From: Polytrichum commune
Lineage: Eukaryota; Streptophyta; Polytrichopsida; Polytrichales; Polytrichaceae
DNA: 64,000 nucleotides
NCBI GenBank assembly: GCA_950295325.1
Contig: OX485804.1
Span: 43,276,001-43,340,000 of the forward strand
Direction of reading: 5' to 3'
Shown: positions 35,615 to 47,039 of the stretch, in pieces
Layout of the letters: each line of letters starts with the position of its first letter
Position numbering within the stretch: the stretch's first letter is position 1
Made by a program: the position numbers and the translations under genes
Notes under the pieces: model-generated
Seen by the model: only the letters and a program-made list of their open reading frames with translations
Told to the model about the DNA's origin: nothing
The model's database searches: none

Positions 35615-35836
35615 GATCACACATTGGTTAAAACAACCACAGTCAATATGTAAGGGTGTCGACTAGGCTCTAACTTGTCATCCAAGTCGGCCGAGTTTGA
35701 TGTATTAATGCAAAGTTAAATCCTTGATCCTTTTCATGTGTGCGATGAAAAATCTAATTTTGACAAGTCATTTGATTGCAAGACGCATCTATGTGGTTGT
35801 TTTAACAAATTACATGGTCAATTTAACAATTTCCTC

Positions 35837-35857
35837 TGTGTGTGTGTGTGTGTGTGT
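35837..35857. repeat. TG microsatellite
   Basis: About ten TG units. Confidence 0.95.
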
Positions 35858-38800
35858 TTGACATACCACATAACTTACAGAGATGTAATTTGATTAATAA
35901 GTATTGTAATTTACCTCCACCCACACTAGGTGTCAAGGGTGATGTTAGGATGTTCACCTGCAAAAAGTAGAAGCACCTACAACAAATGCTTTAAGCATTT
36001 GAGACTTTGGATGTTTATGAAAGTTGAATTTTTCCAAGGAAATCTTTAAAAATTAGGAATTTGATAATGAAATTAATGAAATAAATCCAGTTCGTGAAAT
36101 TTTGGCATCATGTTTTAGACTATGTCTCGTGTTTTGTTTCTCTCAAGTTGTAAATGTTAGAACCAACGGCACTCGTTTCTATTTACGTATGTGCCCACTT
36201 TTAAGACCAAAAATGGGTGGAGAATTGGGTCATTGAGGGAATTGGGCAATGTCTTGATCACTTTAGAATATTGAATTGTTGGTCCACATACCGAGCAAAA
36301 GGGCTTGGAGGCTAGAAATGAGGTGGAGAGTCGTATAACAAACAACCTTGCTAAAGCGGTTTCCAATGTATGACAATCCTCCATTTGCGCTCCAAAATGA
36401 ATAGACTTGTGTATACATTCTAGGAAATATTGACCACTTAAGGAAGGGTGTCCGTGATAGGCGCTTCTACCATATTGTAGGGGGAGGCTAGATGCTAGAA
36501 AAAAGTCACACGTAGGATTGCCATACACAACTTGAGGTCAAGCTCAAACTTGCAAGCTTGGTGGACCAAGGTTGAAGAATTTGCACTCTTACATGTGCCT
36601 AAGATGGTAGAGCTTTGTCTCAAGGAACTGATCCCCCCTTTTGGGGGACCAAAGATCTAGTTTAGGCACAAACTTAAACTTATAGGTGACTTGTAGAATT
36701 TTCAAGCTGGATGACGACATCTTCTAGTCCACTCTTGAACATGAAATCTCGGGGGTGGACTCTGCATTGGATACCTAAATGATGTGCACATGTCACTACA
36801 AAATTAAACCCCCTACACATGGAAACTTTATGGAGGAAAACAAATGTATATGTACTAATGGCAAGTCAAAAATTGGATTCATGTATTTATACTAAGTTTT
36901 TCAGATGCATGTGATAAATGCCTCCACCACTTATACAAATTATAAATCATGACTTAAACAAACTCTTATTACATATAAAATTGACCTTCACTTTCCAATG
37001 AGAAAGTCATTAAACAAATTTTCATCCATAGCATGTACCTTAGCGATTGCACCAAACAAAAAAAGACTAGAGCACAAATAAATTAGTCACAACTTGGAAG
37101 AGCAAAACTCAAGGGAGCCTATCTTATCCAAGAGCCTCCAATTTGTAAAACCCTATCAAAAATTGCAAACCCTATCAAAAATGAACATGGGAGTCATTGA
37201 GGTCTATTATCATATGACAACACTAGATGAAAACGTGAATTGAATGAAACAAACACATCTTTTGTCAAATTTTCCTCTAAACATTAAGGACCCCTTTTGT
37301 ACATCTACCTTAACTTTAAATTCTTAATACCCTTTTTATATGTACACACTTTAAAAAAGAACAAAAAAACACACACCTCTCCCTTACGTTGATGCCTCAA
37401 ATATTGGGTATATGTAAGCGTCCAAATTCTTTCATTTTGACCCACCAAAATTGGAAACTTGAGCTTAAGCTCAAGTCATGTGTGTGTTTGAACCTATGTT
37501 CGGGGATAACCGACGGCTAGTTCATTATCAACCGATGGATTTCCCCTCATGGCCGGTCCAAATTTCCAACCATCGGATGGCAATCCGACTGTAATTTCAA
37601 TCCTACGGCAATTAGCCGATGGACCAGAATATGTCCCGGAAATGTAGCCGATTCTTCTTGTGAGCAACTGGATTTCAACCGGAAGCATCCAGAGCGCTAT
37701 TTGTCTGGGGCATCTGATGATGCACTTGAGGAAGTACCCTAAACCTTAAACTTTTTGAACTATGCAACCTTTCCATGACCAAATCCAATTGCTTCTATGA
37801 AGAATTGGGGGACCCTTGACCTTCAAGCGGTGAAGGCAGTGCTAGGTTCAATTCCTGCCAAGGATATTAACTCTTCAAATTTAAAGTTTTGAACATGCCT
37901 TTCTTTTCACTTATTCAAGATTTTGTACTAAGAAATGATTTCTAATAACTTTTCATACATTTTTTAAACAATTAGTGCCGATATGAATTCCATTTAATCG
38001 GATATTGGCCAATGAAAATATAGGCAATTGGCCGATTGATTTTACAAAAGACCGGCTCTTGCCGATGTAAATTGGAAAAAATCCGACCCTTCATAGCAAC
38101 TACCGGCAATTAGCCACTAAGGCTTCAAAAACTTCCCGAACTCTAGTTTGAACCTAAGTAAGAAGCTGCCTATCGTGGACACCCTTCCTAAAATGGTTAG
38201 TATCTTCTAACCTTCAATGTAGCATGTCTATTCATTTTAGAAATGTCGTGCTTTGGTAACCGCTTTAGAAAGGGTATTCATAAAATATTTCAAAGGCCTT
38301 AGAGCGGCATCGGCAATGCAACTCCAATGGAGGTATTCTAGCCTAAGGTAGATGTGCCTAGTTAGGTTCCTTCTTTCTATTGGATGCTTATATTTGAGTG
38401 GAGTGTGGTTTGGTGTGGCTCCAATAACGGATGTCAAAAACACAAGTGTTCAAAAGAGATTGAGTTGCATGCTCAGAAGATGATAACCATTCTAAGCTCA
38501 GTAGAGAGCATCATTGGCACGATCTATATGACCACATAATGAGCATGAAAATCTTCACTTTGGTAATGAATAAGACATTCACATGAGCTCCAAAAATTAT
38601 GAAGAAAGTGGTTGTGGCCTTGAATAACATTACTAAGCATCAAGATGATGGTCTTTTCCCAAACAAGGAAGCTGCAATTGAAAACTTTGACTATATAGCT
38701 TCTAGTTGATAATTCCACAGTTTATAGTCTAAGTGCTCCCCGTAAATAGGGAATCCCGAAATTAAAGGAAATTATTCTCGTTCAATACATGGTCCCATAA

Positions 38801-39021
38801 AACGCAACAAATGAGTTGTAATGTTATGCGGTTTAGATCTTTTTGAGCATTGTGACTAATTGCGTGTTTCATATCCTAGGAGAAGTGGGTTGCTCAAAAG
38901 AGTATCCATTTCAGACCCATCTACCATAGCCATCTTCATAATGTATAGACCTGGCTAATCAACTAGACTCTAGTTATAGAAGCTCATCCATTTGTGTGCT
39001 TTTTCCCCTAACATTTATTAA

Positions 39022-40656
39022 GGGCCACTTCACACACGAGACTAAGGGGCGGTTTACACCATAGACCATGAACTCGTCCCATGGAAGATGCCTTATTCCG
39101 CGGTACGAGTTCATGGTCTACATTTCATGGTCCGAGTTCTTTAAAAATTGATTTACAAAGCCGCTGGGCCCCTCACTAGGTGTAAACCGAATGTGGACCA
39201 AGAGGAATGACCACACACCAAAAAGTGAAGGTGCCAATTTTTTTAATACATGCCCAAAAAAGGCAATTTTGAAAAAAAATTAAGTTTGATCATTCCTTGT
39301 CTTCTCTTGGGCTTCACTTGTCTTCACTTCTTGTTAAATGTGTCGAAGATGTGGCTTGCAAATCTTCTCACAACAACTTTTTTTAAAATAAAACAAAATG
39401 ACCAATTTAATTTGTACATGCTTAATGTAATTTACATGTGACATGTACCTTGTGTTGTCAGTACATTAAATAAGATATTTAGTGTTTGATTATATTTAAT
39501 GTTGTTACCACCCTACCTTACTCAACACTAATTTTCAATTCTTTGATAATTAATGTTAGAAGATTTCCCATTGCACTTCTTTTGACTACCCTGATCTACA
39601 GTCACTAAAACACTACAGATTTTTCTTTTTTGTTTTGCAACTTCATTTTGTAAGAATATTGGGGTGTATAACATACCATTGGAAAGGTATTTTCAAGACC
39701 TTTCCAATGGTATATTACAAGCCCCAAAATTCCAAACATTGCATTTGGTAGACCAAAAAAACAAATCTGCACTTGAATTCTTGAGTTCTAGATGTCCCGC
39801 GTTGTTTGGTGAAACACGTGTGAGCCGGTTTAAGGGGTAGGGCAAGGTAGTGTTGGTATGTCTCATGGGCTATGGTATAATTAAGGCACTTAAAAGGTAG
39901 ATTCATTAAAGACTTATTGAAATGGTATTTCTCTAACATGGGCCCTTACCTTTTCCTACCCAACAACCTCTCTTGCCTCTCTCACCACAAAACCCGTTGG
40001 ACCATGTCAGTGCATTTATTAGGCCTTAAAAATTATATTTTGGGGACCTCGACCTCCATGGTCCCTCTGCCATTTTTTCCTTAGTGTAAACCGAAGTTGT
40101 CCCGGGAGAACTTCAACAACCAATCAGCTGCCTTGCAGAGCCCTGGTCCAACTTTATGGTCCATAGTGTAAACCGCCCCTAAGAGCATGTGACCATTACA
40201 CTTCAAGCACTCTCATTGGTGGAAAAGCAAGGCCGGTCCAAGGTCCCTTCACACTATGCTTGAGGGACCAACGGAGTCTGTGAATGCAAGATGGATGTAA
40301 AGTCTACATGGATTCCTACATGACATTGAATGGATCATGTTTCATGGTCACTTGGATTGTTCTCAAAAACCACCTCTTGGAGGTAGGCCTAACACAAAAC
40401 CAGGATACCATGACACTCCAAACGCTCACAACCGTTGATTTATTTTATTTTGTCATGCATAAGGACCCGCATGAATAGAAATTCATTGAAATAGCATTTG
40501 GTTGAGGGACTGGTCTCATATGACTTCACACTACACTTGAGAGTCCGTGAGCACACTACATGATTTTGGAGGTGTGTTGGGACGGCCTTTGGACACTTTC
40601 TTTTGGGCCCTCACAATTACACGGTCACGGCTCTTGGCACATGCATGAAGTGGCCC
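39022..40656. mobile_element. Harbinger/Tourist-like MITE (GGCCACTTCA family), copy 2, split by a nested element
   Basis: Starts GGGCCACTTCACACA and ends, inverted, as GGGCCACTTCATGCA, with TAA on both sides (39019-39021 and 40657-40659). The body on the right (40183-40656) matches the copy at 12534-13124. After only 21 bases it is interrupted by the element 39046-40179, so its own length is about 500 bp. Confidence 0.82.
39046..40179. mobile_element. Harbinger-like element nested in 39022-40656
   Basis: The terminal inverted repeats begin GGGGCGGTTTACACCATAGA and, inverted from the right, GGGGCGGTTTACACTATGGA; TAA flanks both sides (39043-39045 and 40180-40182). The interior shares GTGGACCAAGAGGAATGACC with the inverse of 43286-44287, so both belong to one family in opposite orientations. 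A 25-base inner inverted repeat (ACCATTGGAAAGGT / ACCTTTCCAATGGT) lies near 39676-39714. No transposase frame. Confidence 0.87.
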
Positions 40657-40776
40657 TAAGTGCCATGCTGAAGGGTTCTCTTTCCATAATCAGCAAAGAG
40701 TGCTTTGTGCCCACGGGCACGTGAAATGACACAGTGTCTGAAATTAGAAGGACATGATGGCCCCACATGACCTGGT

Positions 40777-40794
40777 TTTATTATTATTATTATT
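40777..40794. repeat. TTA microsatellite
   Basis: Six TTA units at the edge of the satellite array. Confidence 0.93.
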
Positions 40795-40811
40795 CAACCT
40801 CTGAATCTGGC

Positions 40812-42520
40812 ACCCATATAATCTTGCGAGATATTCTCATGCCCATGGCATTGTTAGTGTGAGCTTAATAATGTTATGTCAACAAACGGGACGATTGTTT
40901 CCCAAGATTTCATGTCCATCTACACATATAATCTTGTATTGCAGTATGGAGGAACAAAGGCTGGACAGTTCGGTTAACCTCCATGGGTTTCGTGCCAATA
41001 GAATGTCATACTATACATCTAATTGGTTTGCGTGGCCCACAATATTCATCATCAATCCAGACAAGCTTGAGAGATATTTCCATGCCCACATCATTGTTAG
41101 TGTGAGCTTAATAATGTTATGTCAACAAACGGGACGATTGTTTCCCAAGATTTCATGTCCATCTACACATATAATCTTGTATTGCAGTATGGAGGAACAA
41201 AGGCTGGGCAATTCAATTAATCTCCATGGGTTTCGTGCCAATAGAATGTCATACTCTACATCTAATCGGTTTGCATGGCCCACAATATTCACCATCAACC
41301 CATATAATCTTGAGAGATATTCTCATGCCCACAGCATTGTTAGTGTGAGCTTAATAATGTTATGTCAACAAACGGGATGATTGTCTCCCAAGATTTCATG
41401 TCCAACTACACATATAATCTTGTATTGCAGTATGGAGGAACAAAGGTTGGACAGTTCAATTAATCTCCATGGGTTTCGTGCCAATAGAATGTCATACTCT
41501 ACATCTAATCGGTTTGCATGGCCCACAATATTCACCATCAACCCATATAATCTTGAGAGATATTCTCATGCCCACGGCATTGTTAGTGTGAGCTTAATAA
41601 TGTTATGTCAACAAACGGGATGATTGTTTCCGAAGATGTCGTGTCCATCTACACATATAATCTTGTATTGCAGTATGGAGGAACAAAGGCTGGACAGTTC
41701 GGTTAACCTCCATGGGTTTCGTGCCAATAGAATGTCATACTATACATCTAATTGGTTTGCGTGGCCCACAATATTCATCATCAATCCAGACAAGCTTGAG
41801 AGATATTTCCATGCCCACATCATTGTTAGTGTGAGCTTAATAATGTTATGTCAACAAACGGGACGATTGTTTCCCAAGATTTCATGTCCATCTACACATA
41901 TAATCTTGTATTGCAGTATGGAGGAACAAAGGCTGGACAGTTCAATTAATCTCCATGGGTTTCGTGCCAATAGAATGTCATACTATACATCTAATCGGTT
42001 TGCATGGCCCACAATATTCACCATCAACCCATATAATCTTGAGAGATATTCTCATGCCCACGGCATTGTTAGTGTGAGCTTAATAATGTTATGTCAACAA
42101 ACGGGATGATTGTCTCCCAAGATTTCATGTCCATCTACACATATAATCTTGTATTGCAGTATGAAGGAACAAAGGCTGGGCAATTCAATTAATCTCCATG
42201 GGTTTCATGCCAATAGAATGTCATACTCTACATCTAATTGGTTTGCATGGCCCACAAAATTCATCATCAACCCATATAATCTTGAGAGATATTCTCATGC
42301 CTACGGCATTGTTAGTGTGAGCTTAATAATGTTATGTCAACAAACGGGATGATTGTTTCCGAAGATGTCGTGTCCATCTACACATATAATCTTGTATTGT
42401 AGTATGAAGAAACAAAGGTTGGACAATTAGGTTAAACTCCATGGGTTTTGTGCCAATAGAATGTCATACTATACATCTAATTGGTTTGCGTGGCCCACAA
42501 TATTCATCATCAACCCATGT
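40812..42520 (+). repeat. 243-bp satellite array, about seven units, open in one frame
   Basis: Units recur every 243 bases (GAGCTTAATAATGTTATGTC at about 40861, 41104, 41347, 41590, 41833, 42076 and 42319). As 243 is a multiple of three, one plus-strand frame stays open across each unit (MSLIMLCQQTG..CSMEEQRL..NLHGFRANRMSY..). It is cut only where ACGGGACGATTG has become ACGGGATGATTG (Arg CGA to TGA). Units 1 and 4 share DKLERYFHAHI, and the others have PYNLERYSHAH, so units 1-3 and 4-6 form two 729-bp blocks. The last unit is the most decayed. No known protein; a satellite is the better reading. Confidence 0.95.
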
Positions 42521-43285
42521 TAATGATCTTACAATCATTGGATTGCAGCTAGAGAGGTGGCACGGGACACTTGCTGCTCCTACATGACTGGTCATGAAGG
42601 TCACATTTATTAGCATGCCACTCCAATATTGACACCATCATTCACGTATATAGATATATAGATGTATAAAAGATTTTAGGAGCAAGGGCCGAGTTCGTGA
42701 CAACATCTCAAGTATGTGACATATTGTGGGCACTTCCAACTTCACGAACCATTTTGACCATTGGATCAAATTGAAAGTTGTACATAATAGGGTCAGCAAT
42801 TGCACATTGTGATTATTTTCACTTCACATTTTGTAATCAGGGTTGAGATGCAAAAGTCACAAGAGGTCAAAGTGAAGATCCTCTCCCTCTTCATGTGATC
42901 GCATAGGTCCTTCCAAATTAGGTTTACAATCAAACCTAGAATTAGTGTTGATATAGTTTAGGCGCATGCTCCAATCCCGTCGTAACACATCATCTTTTTT
43001 GTTGTCCGTTTCTTGACGAGGGTGATTGGTACAATGTTACCATATAACGTAGATCTTTTGTAACGGCTTTGACAATGTTGACACCCACCCAAATTATAAG
43101 AACCGAAGAACGAGGGAGAGCACGCACCTACTATCTTAGCTATCAACAATCATAAGATCTGATGACAAGATCAGATTCTAATATTTCTTTCTTTGATGCG
43201 AGGGGATGACCTGCCTATTTGCATGTAATTTCGAGCCGATGTCGATGTCCTCGTTTAAGAGGCACCCGCCTCGTCAGCATATTAA

Positions 43286-44287
43286 GGGGTCATTTACATC
43301 ATGGACCATGAAGTCGGCCCTTAAGGTAGAAATACCATAAGCGGTTAACCACCCTCTAGCCGTGCACTAGATCGCCGTCATAATGGTGAAGTGTCATTTC
43401 TAAAACGGATCATGGCTCGGCGGCAACTTCAATGCGTGCACACTTAGTGTAGCCAATGGGAGTCAAGTGTTAATGTACTCATGAGGTAACCGATTTAGGC
43501 GATGTTCTGTATGGAAATGCGGATTACTGTGTTCGGTGTAGGAAGAATCTAGTGAACGAGTAGGGGGTTTGACAACTTTTCACTTTGAAAATTTGTAGCA
43601 TTTTTTGTACAAGACAGAAAAATATAAAACAACTTGCATTCTTCATGAATCCTTCTCGTCTATCTTGGAAAATTATCTCATGATTGTCAGACCATATCTT
43701 CAATGCAAATCACCTTATTTTCACGGGTTATGGTATTTCTACCTTAAATATGTGATTTGGTCATTGAACTTGTCCCATACCACTTCGTTTTTATATCAAG
43801 GACAAATGTAAGATTGACCATGGATCTGGAGGTCCTCAAAAAGACCATTTTCAAGCCTACATTATTCATTGTTATGGTCCAACAAGTTTGGCAACGAGAG
43901 AGGCAGAAGGGGTTCTCTTGCTTTGAAAGTTGGGGACCATGATAGCCAATTGTTGTTTTAATTATTTTTTTAGTTTTTGCCAAACATAACTGTAGTTAAG
44001 AGGAAAGAAGGGGAGAAGAATGGGAGAGGGTACAACTTGAAGAAAAAAATCCCCAAATTTGTCCTTTTAAAAAATTTGGGCATATATTAAAATAGTCGAC
44101 ACATCCACTTTTGGGTGCATGGTCACTCCTCTTGGTCCACGTTCAATTTACACCTAGTGAGGGGCCTAAAAGCTTTAGGAATTGCAGTTTTTTAGAAATA
44201 TGACCATGGAAGTGTGTCCCTAAAGTGTGACGATGGAAAAAGCAATTTGACATGAGTAACTTTGTGGTTCATGATGTAAACAACCCC
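43286..44287. mobile_element. Harbinger-like element, second family member, with a MITE nested inside
   Basis: The left end GGGGTCATTTACATCATGGA and the inverted right end GGGGTTGTTTACATCATGAA match at 17 of 20; TAA flanks both sides (43283-43285 and 44288-44290). The interior near 44100-44160 is the inverse of 39170-39240. The MITE 43324-43744 sits 38 bases from the left end. No transposase. Confidence 0.85.
43324..43744. mobile_element. TA-flanked MITE (AGGTAGAAATACCAT family), copy B
   Basis: Exact 15-bp inverted ends AGGTAGAAATACCAT (extending with TAA to a 20-bp palindromic pair) and TA on each side. It is the reverse complement of copy A (25344-25731) and is inserted inside the Harbinger-like element. 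Confidence 0.85.
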
Positions 44288-44299
44288 TAAGATAGATGT

Positions 44300-45125
44300 G
44301 TGTTATGTGCATTTTTTTCTCCCGACACCTAACCTACTTCTTGTAGGATATGAAACACGCAATTAATGTGAGATGATTAGCAAATCCTAGTTGTGCCCAT
44401 AACCATTTGCCTCAAAACATGAGCTCCGGTGTTGTTCTTTCCTCCAAATCCTCAAGGCAGCTCTGATGGCTATCACTTTTGCCAAGGTGAAGAAACAATT
44501 GACATCCTTTCGAATGTACAATATGGATGAAAACCAAAATATTCATCCAAAAAAGGTGATCTCATCTCTCCTTGGCCCTTTTTGAGCAGTCGGTTGGTGA
44601 TTTCATGCATAAAAGACCCCAAGAATATGCTATCAAATACCCTTCCCAAATGTTCAGGTAGAAAGTTGGCTAAGGCTTGCCCCCCAAAAAAGCGTTGGAA
44701 CTCATATGAAAATTTGATTCATTATCAAGTGAAGATTCTCATGTTCATTAAGTGGTCATACAGGTCTCCCCAATCATTTTGATCATTGAATCTAAAATGG
44801 TTAGCACATTTTGAACACATACTAGTCCAATCTCATTTGAACATATGCGTTTTTGGTGTCCAAACTTAGATCCACATCTAACCACATCTAACTCAATCAT
44901 AGTTGTGTAGATGATTGTTGTGTTGAAATTAGACACGTCCACCTTAGAGGATTAAATCGATACATTTGAGCGGGATAACGCAAAGTCCTTGCCGCTTATG
45001 GTTCTACTTTGATGTTGTAACTTGCGATATGTATTTCTTGAAAGCATGGAATGTTACATTGTTGAGAAAGAAATAATGACAATTTTACATTGTTGTTAAA
45101 ATCCATTCATCATGAAGAACAACAC
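44300..45125. other. Intergenic, no gene seen
   Basis: Holds the third copy of the dispersed repeat of 4390 (44741-44940). Confidence 0.5.
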
Positions 45126-45131
45126 TGCACC

Positions 45132-45366
45132 TGCTTGTTCTCCTCCCCGCACCTGCATGGGAACTCCTCCTCATTGGGAACCAATGTGACAATACCCAGT
45201 CAAAATTACAAATATTCAAGTTGACATCACTTGCATTATACCCAAGTTAATTGAAGGAGTTCCTTCACATGCCAAAGGAGCTTAATGGCTTAAGTGAACG
45301 GGTATTGTCACATTGGTTCCCAACGAGGAAGAGTTCCCATGCAGGTGCGGGCAAGAAGACCAAGCA
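45132..45366. repeat. Inverted repeat with ~66-bp arms and ~100-bp loop
   Basis: The left arm (45132-45197) carries CGCACCTGCATGGGAACTC and GGGAACCAATGTGACAATAC; the right arm (45300-45366) carries their inverses with few mismatches. Outer bases TGCTTG and CAAGCA also pair. No target duplication was seen. Likely a small foldback element; its transcript would fold into a long stem. Confidence 0.85.
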
Positions 45367-45399
45367 ATAAAAGAGGCGTAGGTTGAGCAGGGCCCAACT

Positions 45400-46620
45400 G
45401 AATGAAGATGTGATCTAGCACGGGGGGCCATAATTTAGGATCTTCCCCCTTATGCAGCTTGAAATTTATTAATTATTTAATTTGTAGTTTTTTTCCTATT
45501 GCCAACTCCAATTTTGTGATTGATTCAAGTCACTATATTGTGGTGCCATCTTTATTGCCCAAAATCCACACAAGGAAGAGAGAAAACATATTGTGTCTTC
45601 ACATCTGAGGAGGAAGAGGAGGTGGTGGTGGTTGTTTGAATCTCACAACTCTTATGCAATCTCGGTCTCAAAATTGGTATGCATACTAATAAACAAGTTC
45701 TTTAAACATCTATACGGTTAGATTTTGGATAAAAGACAAATTCCTCCATTGGGGATTGTATTAAAGCCATGCACATATTTCTTAGGAAAAATCCATTCCG
45801 AAAGGCTTGGGCACTTAGGGGTTAAGACGGAATCAATTGGGCATCCTTTTATCTAAATTATGATTGAAGGTGGCCTTGAAGATAATGCAAAAGCGTTAGA
45901 TATCCTTCAAAGGATGGTATTCTAGGTTGGAAATGGGAGAGGTATTGTTTTTCTCTAGTGTTTACATTTGAAAGGGCTATTAAGAATCTGGAAGTAAAGG
46001 TAGATGTAGAGAAGCGGGTCCTACGTTGTAGAGAAAAATTAGACAATAGATGTGCTAGTTTCATCCACTTTTCATTTTCTTTCATTGTTGTCATATGATA
46101 ACTAATGGTCCCCAATGGTTGTTGTGTCCATATTTGTTAGAGTTTGTATTTGGGTTCTAGGCTTTTCCAAATTGGAGGCTCTTGGATTTATATTTTTGAG
46201 CATTATGGGTTATTGAGAAGGTCAAGGAAAGAGGAAGACCATCTATAACTACAAAGTCTTTGACTCTTAACATAACATTACTCAATTGTGTATCAATGTT
46301 TTGTGGGGCCAGGAATCCCCCAAGCATTATGCCCCTCCTATTTTGGGTTTACCCTACATTTGGGGTATACTTAGCTTGAACACCATTCATTACATATTGG
46401 TAGTCACCGGCAGTTGGCCATCATTATCAAAATAATGTTTTAGTGAAGTTGTGTGTCAGAATCACAGTTGCAACTAAATTGTTATATATTAATTTTAAAC
46501 CAAATTTTATGTGTCGTTGCTTAGTTGGTTTCCTACCCAGTTGTGGGTCACCACCGTATCACCGAGAATCTACCTATTTGAATAATGGGGCCAACTCAAT
46601 TTGGAAACTTGCCAAGCTTT
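45400..46620. other. Intergenic, no gene seen
   Basis: Contains the second copy (45925-46200) of the dispersed repeat also found at 27940-28240. Confidence 0.5.
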
Positions 46621-46637
46621 GAAGCCTATCTAATGTT

Positions 46638-46920
46638 ATGAAGACTTGGTATATTGGAAGGGTTTATAGAATGCATTTGGTACTAAGTGGGTGGAATATA
46701 GGAAACCAATTGACCCAATGGCTCATCCTTTGCATATGGAGATAGGGTTAAAAGTCGAAGTGGACTTACAATTGAATTGATCGTATGATGATGAACTTTG
46801 ATGTTATTATTACCTTAGCTTCAGTAACGGGTGTTTTAGGGTTGGATAATTATTAGCACATGCTATGGATGAAAAGGTGTCCATGACTTTCTCAATGGAA
46901 AGTCAACATGGAGTTTATAG
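46638..46920 (+). pseudogene. Remnant of the AT-hook-protein C-terminal domain (fourth copy)
   Basis: The reading TWYIGRVYRM is followed, in a shifted frame, by WVEYRKPIDPMAHP and HMEIGL. These align with VWFVGRVYRM and WVEYRDPIDLMDHP of copy 1. Later MDEKVSMTF resembles the GDEKVFNDF end. Frameshifts and stops make it a relic. No GGGGTGCAC ends are visible, so it may be a piece of an older element or of the parental host gene. About 45 bases on is the fragment related to 20095-20165. Confidence 0.65.
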
Positions 46921-47039
46921 TACTCAAATGTAGGTATATACTCAAATGTAGAATATCAAGTTGAAATCTTCCTCGGGGAGGTGACTATCGTAATTTTAGA
47001 AAACCACGTGAGATAAAAAGAAATAGGGTTGATTTAAAT

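Larger units (their letters stand above)
34660..39017. other. Intergenic, no gene seen
   Basis: Unrecognised, AT-rich. Contains a 123-codon open frame on the minus strand (36157-36528) without known features. Near 37850 there is GGTTCAATTCC, a perfect pol III B box without a convincing A box. Simple repeats are listed separately. Confidence 0.45.

Noticed and set aside
36157-36528. 123-codon minus-strand open frame
   Set aside because: No motif, no exon partners and no repeat support; noted but not called a gene.
40859-42352. A chain of four plus-strand open frames of 80-173 codons read as a repeat-protein gene
   Set aside because: They are successive units of a 243-bp tandem array with stops between them, no promoter or splice logic and no known domain; listed as a satellite instead.
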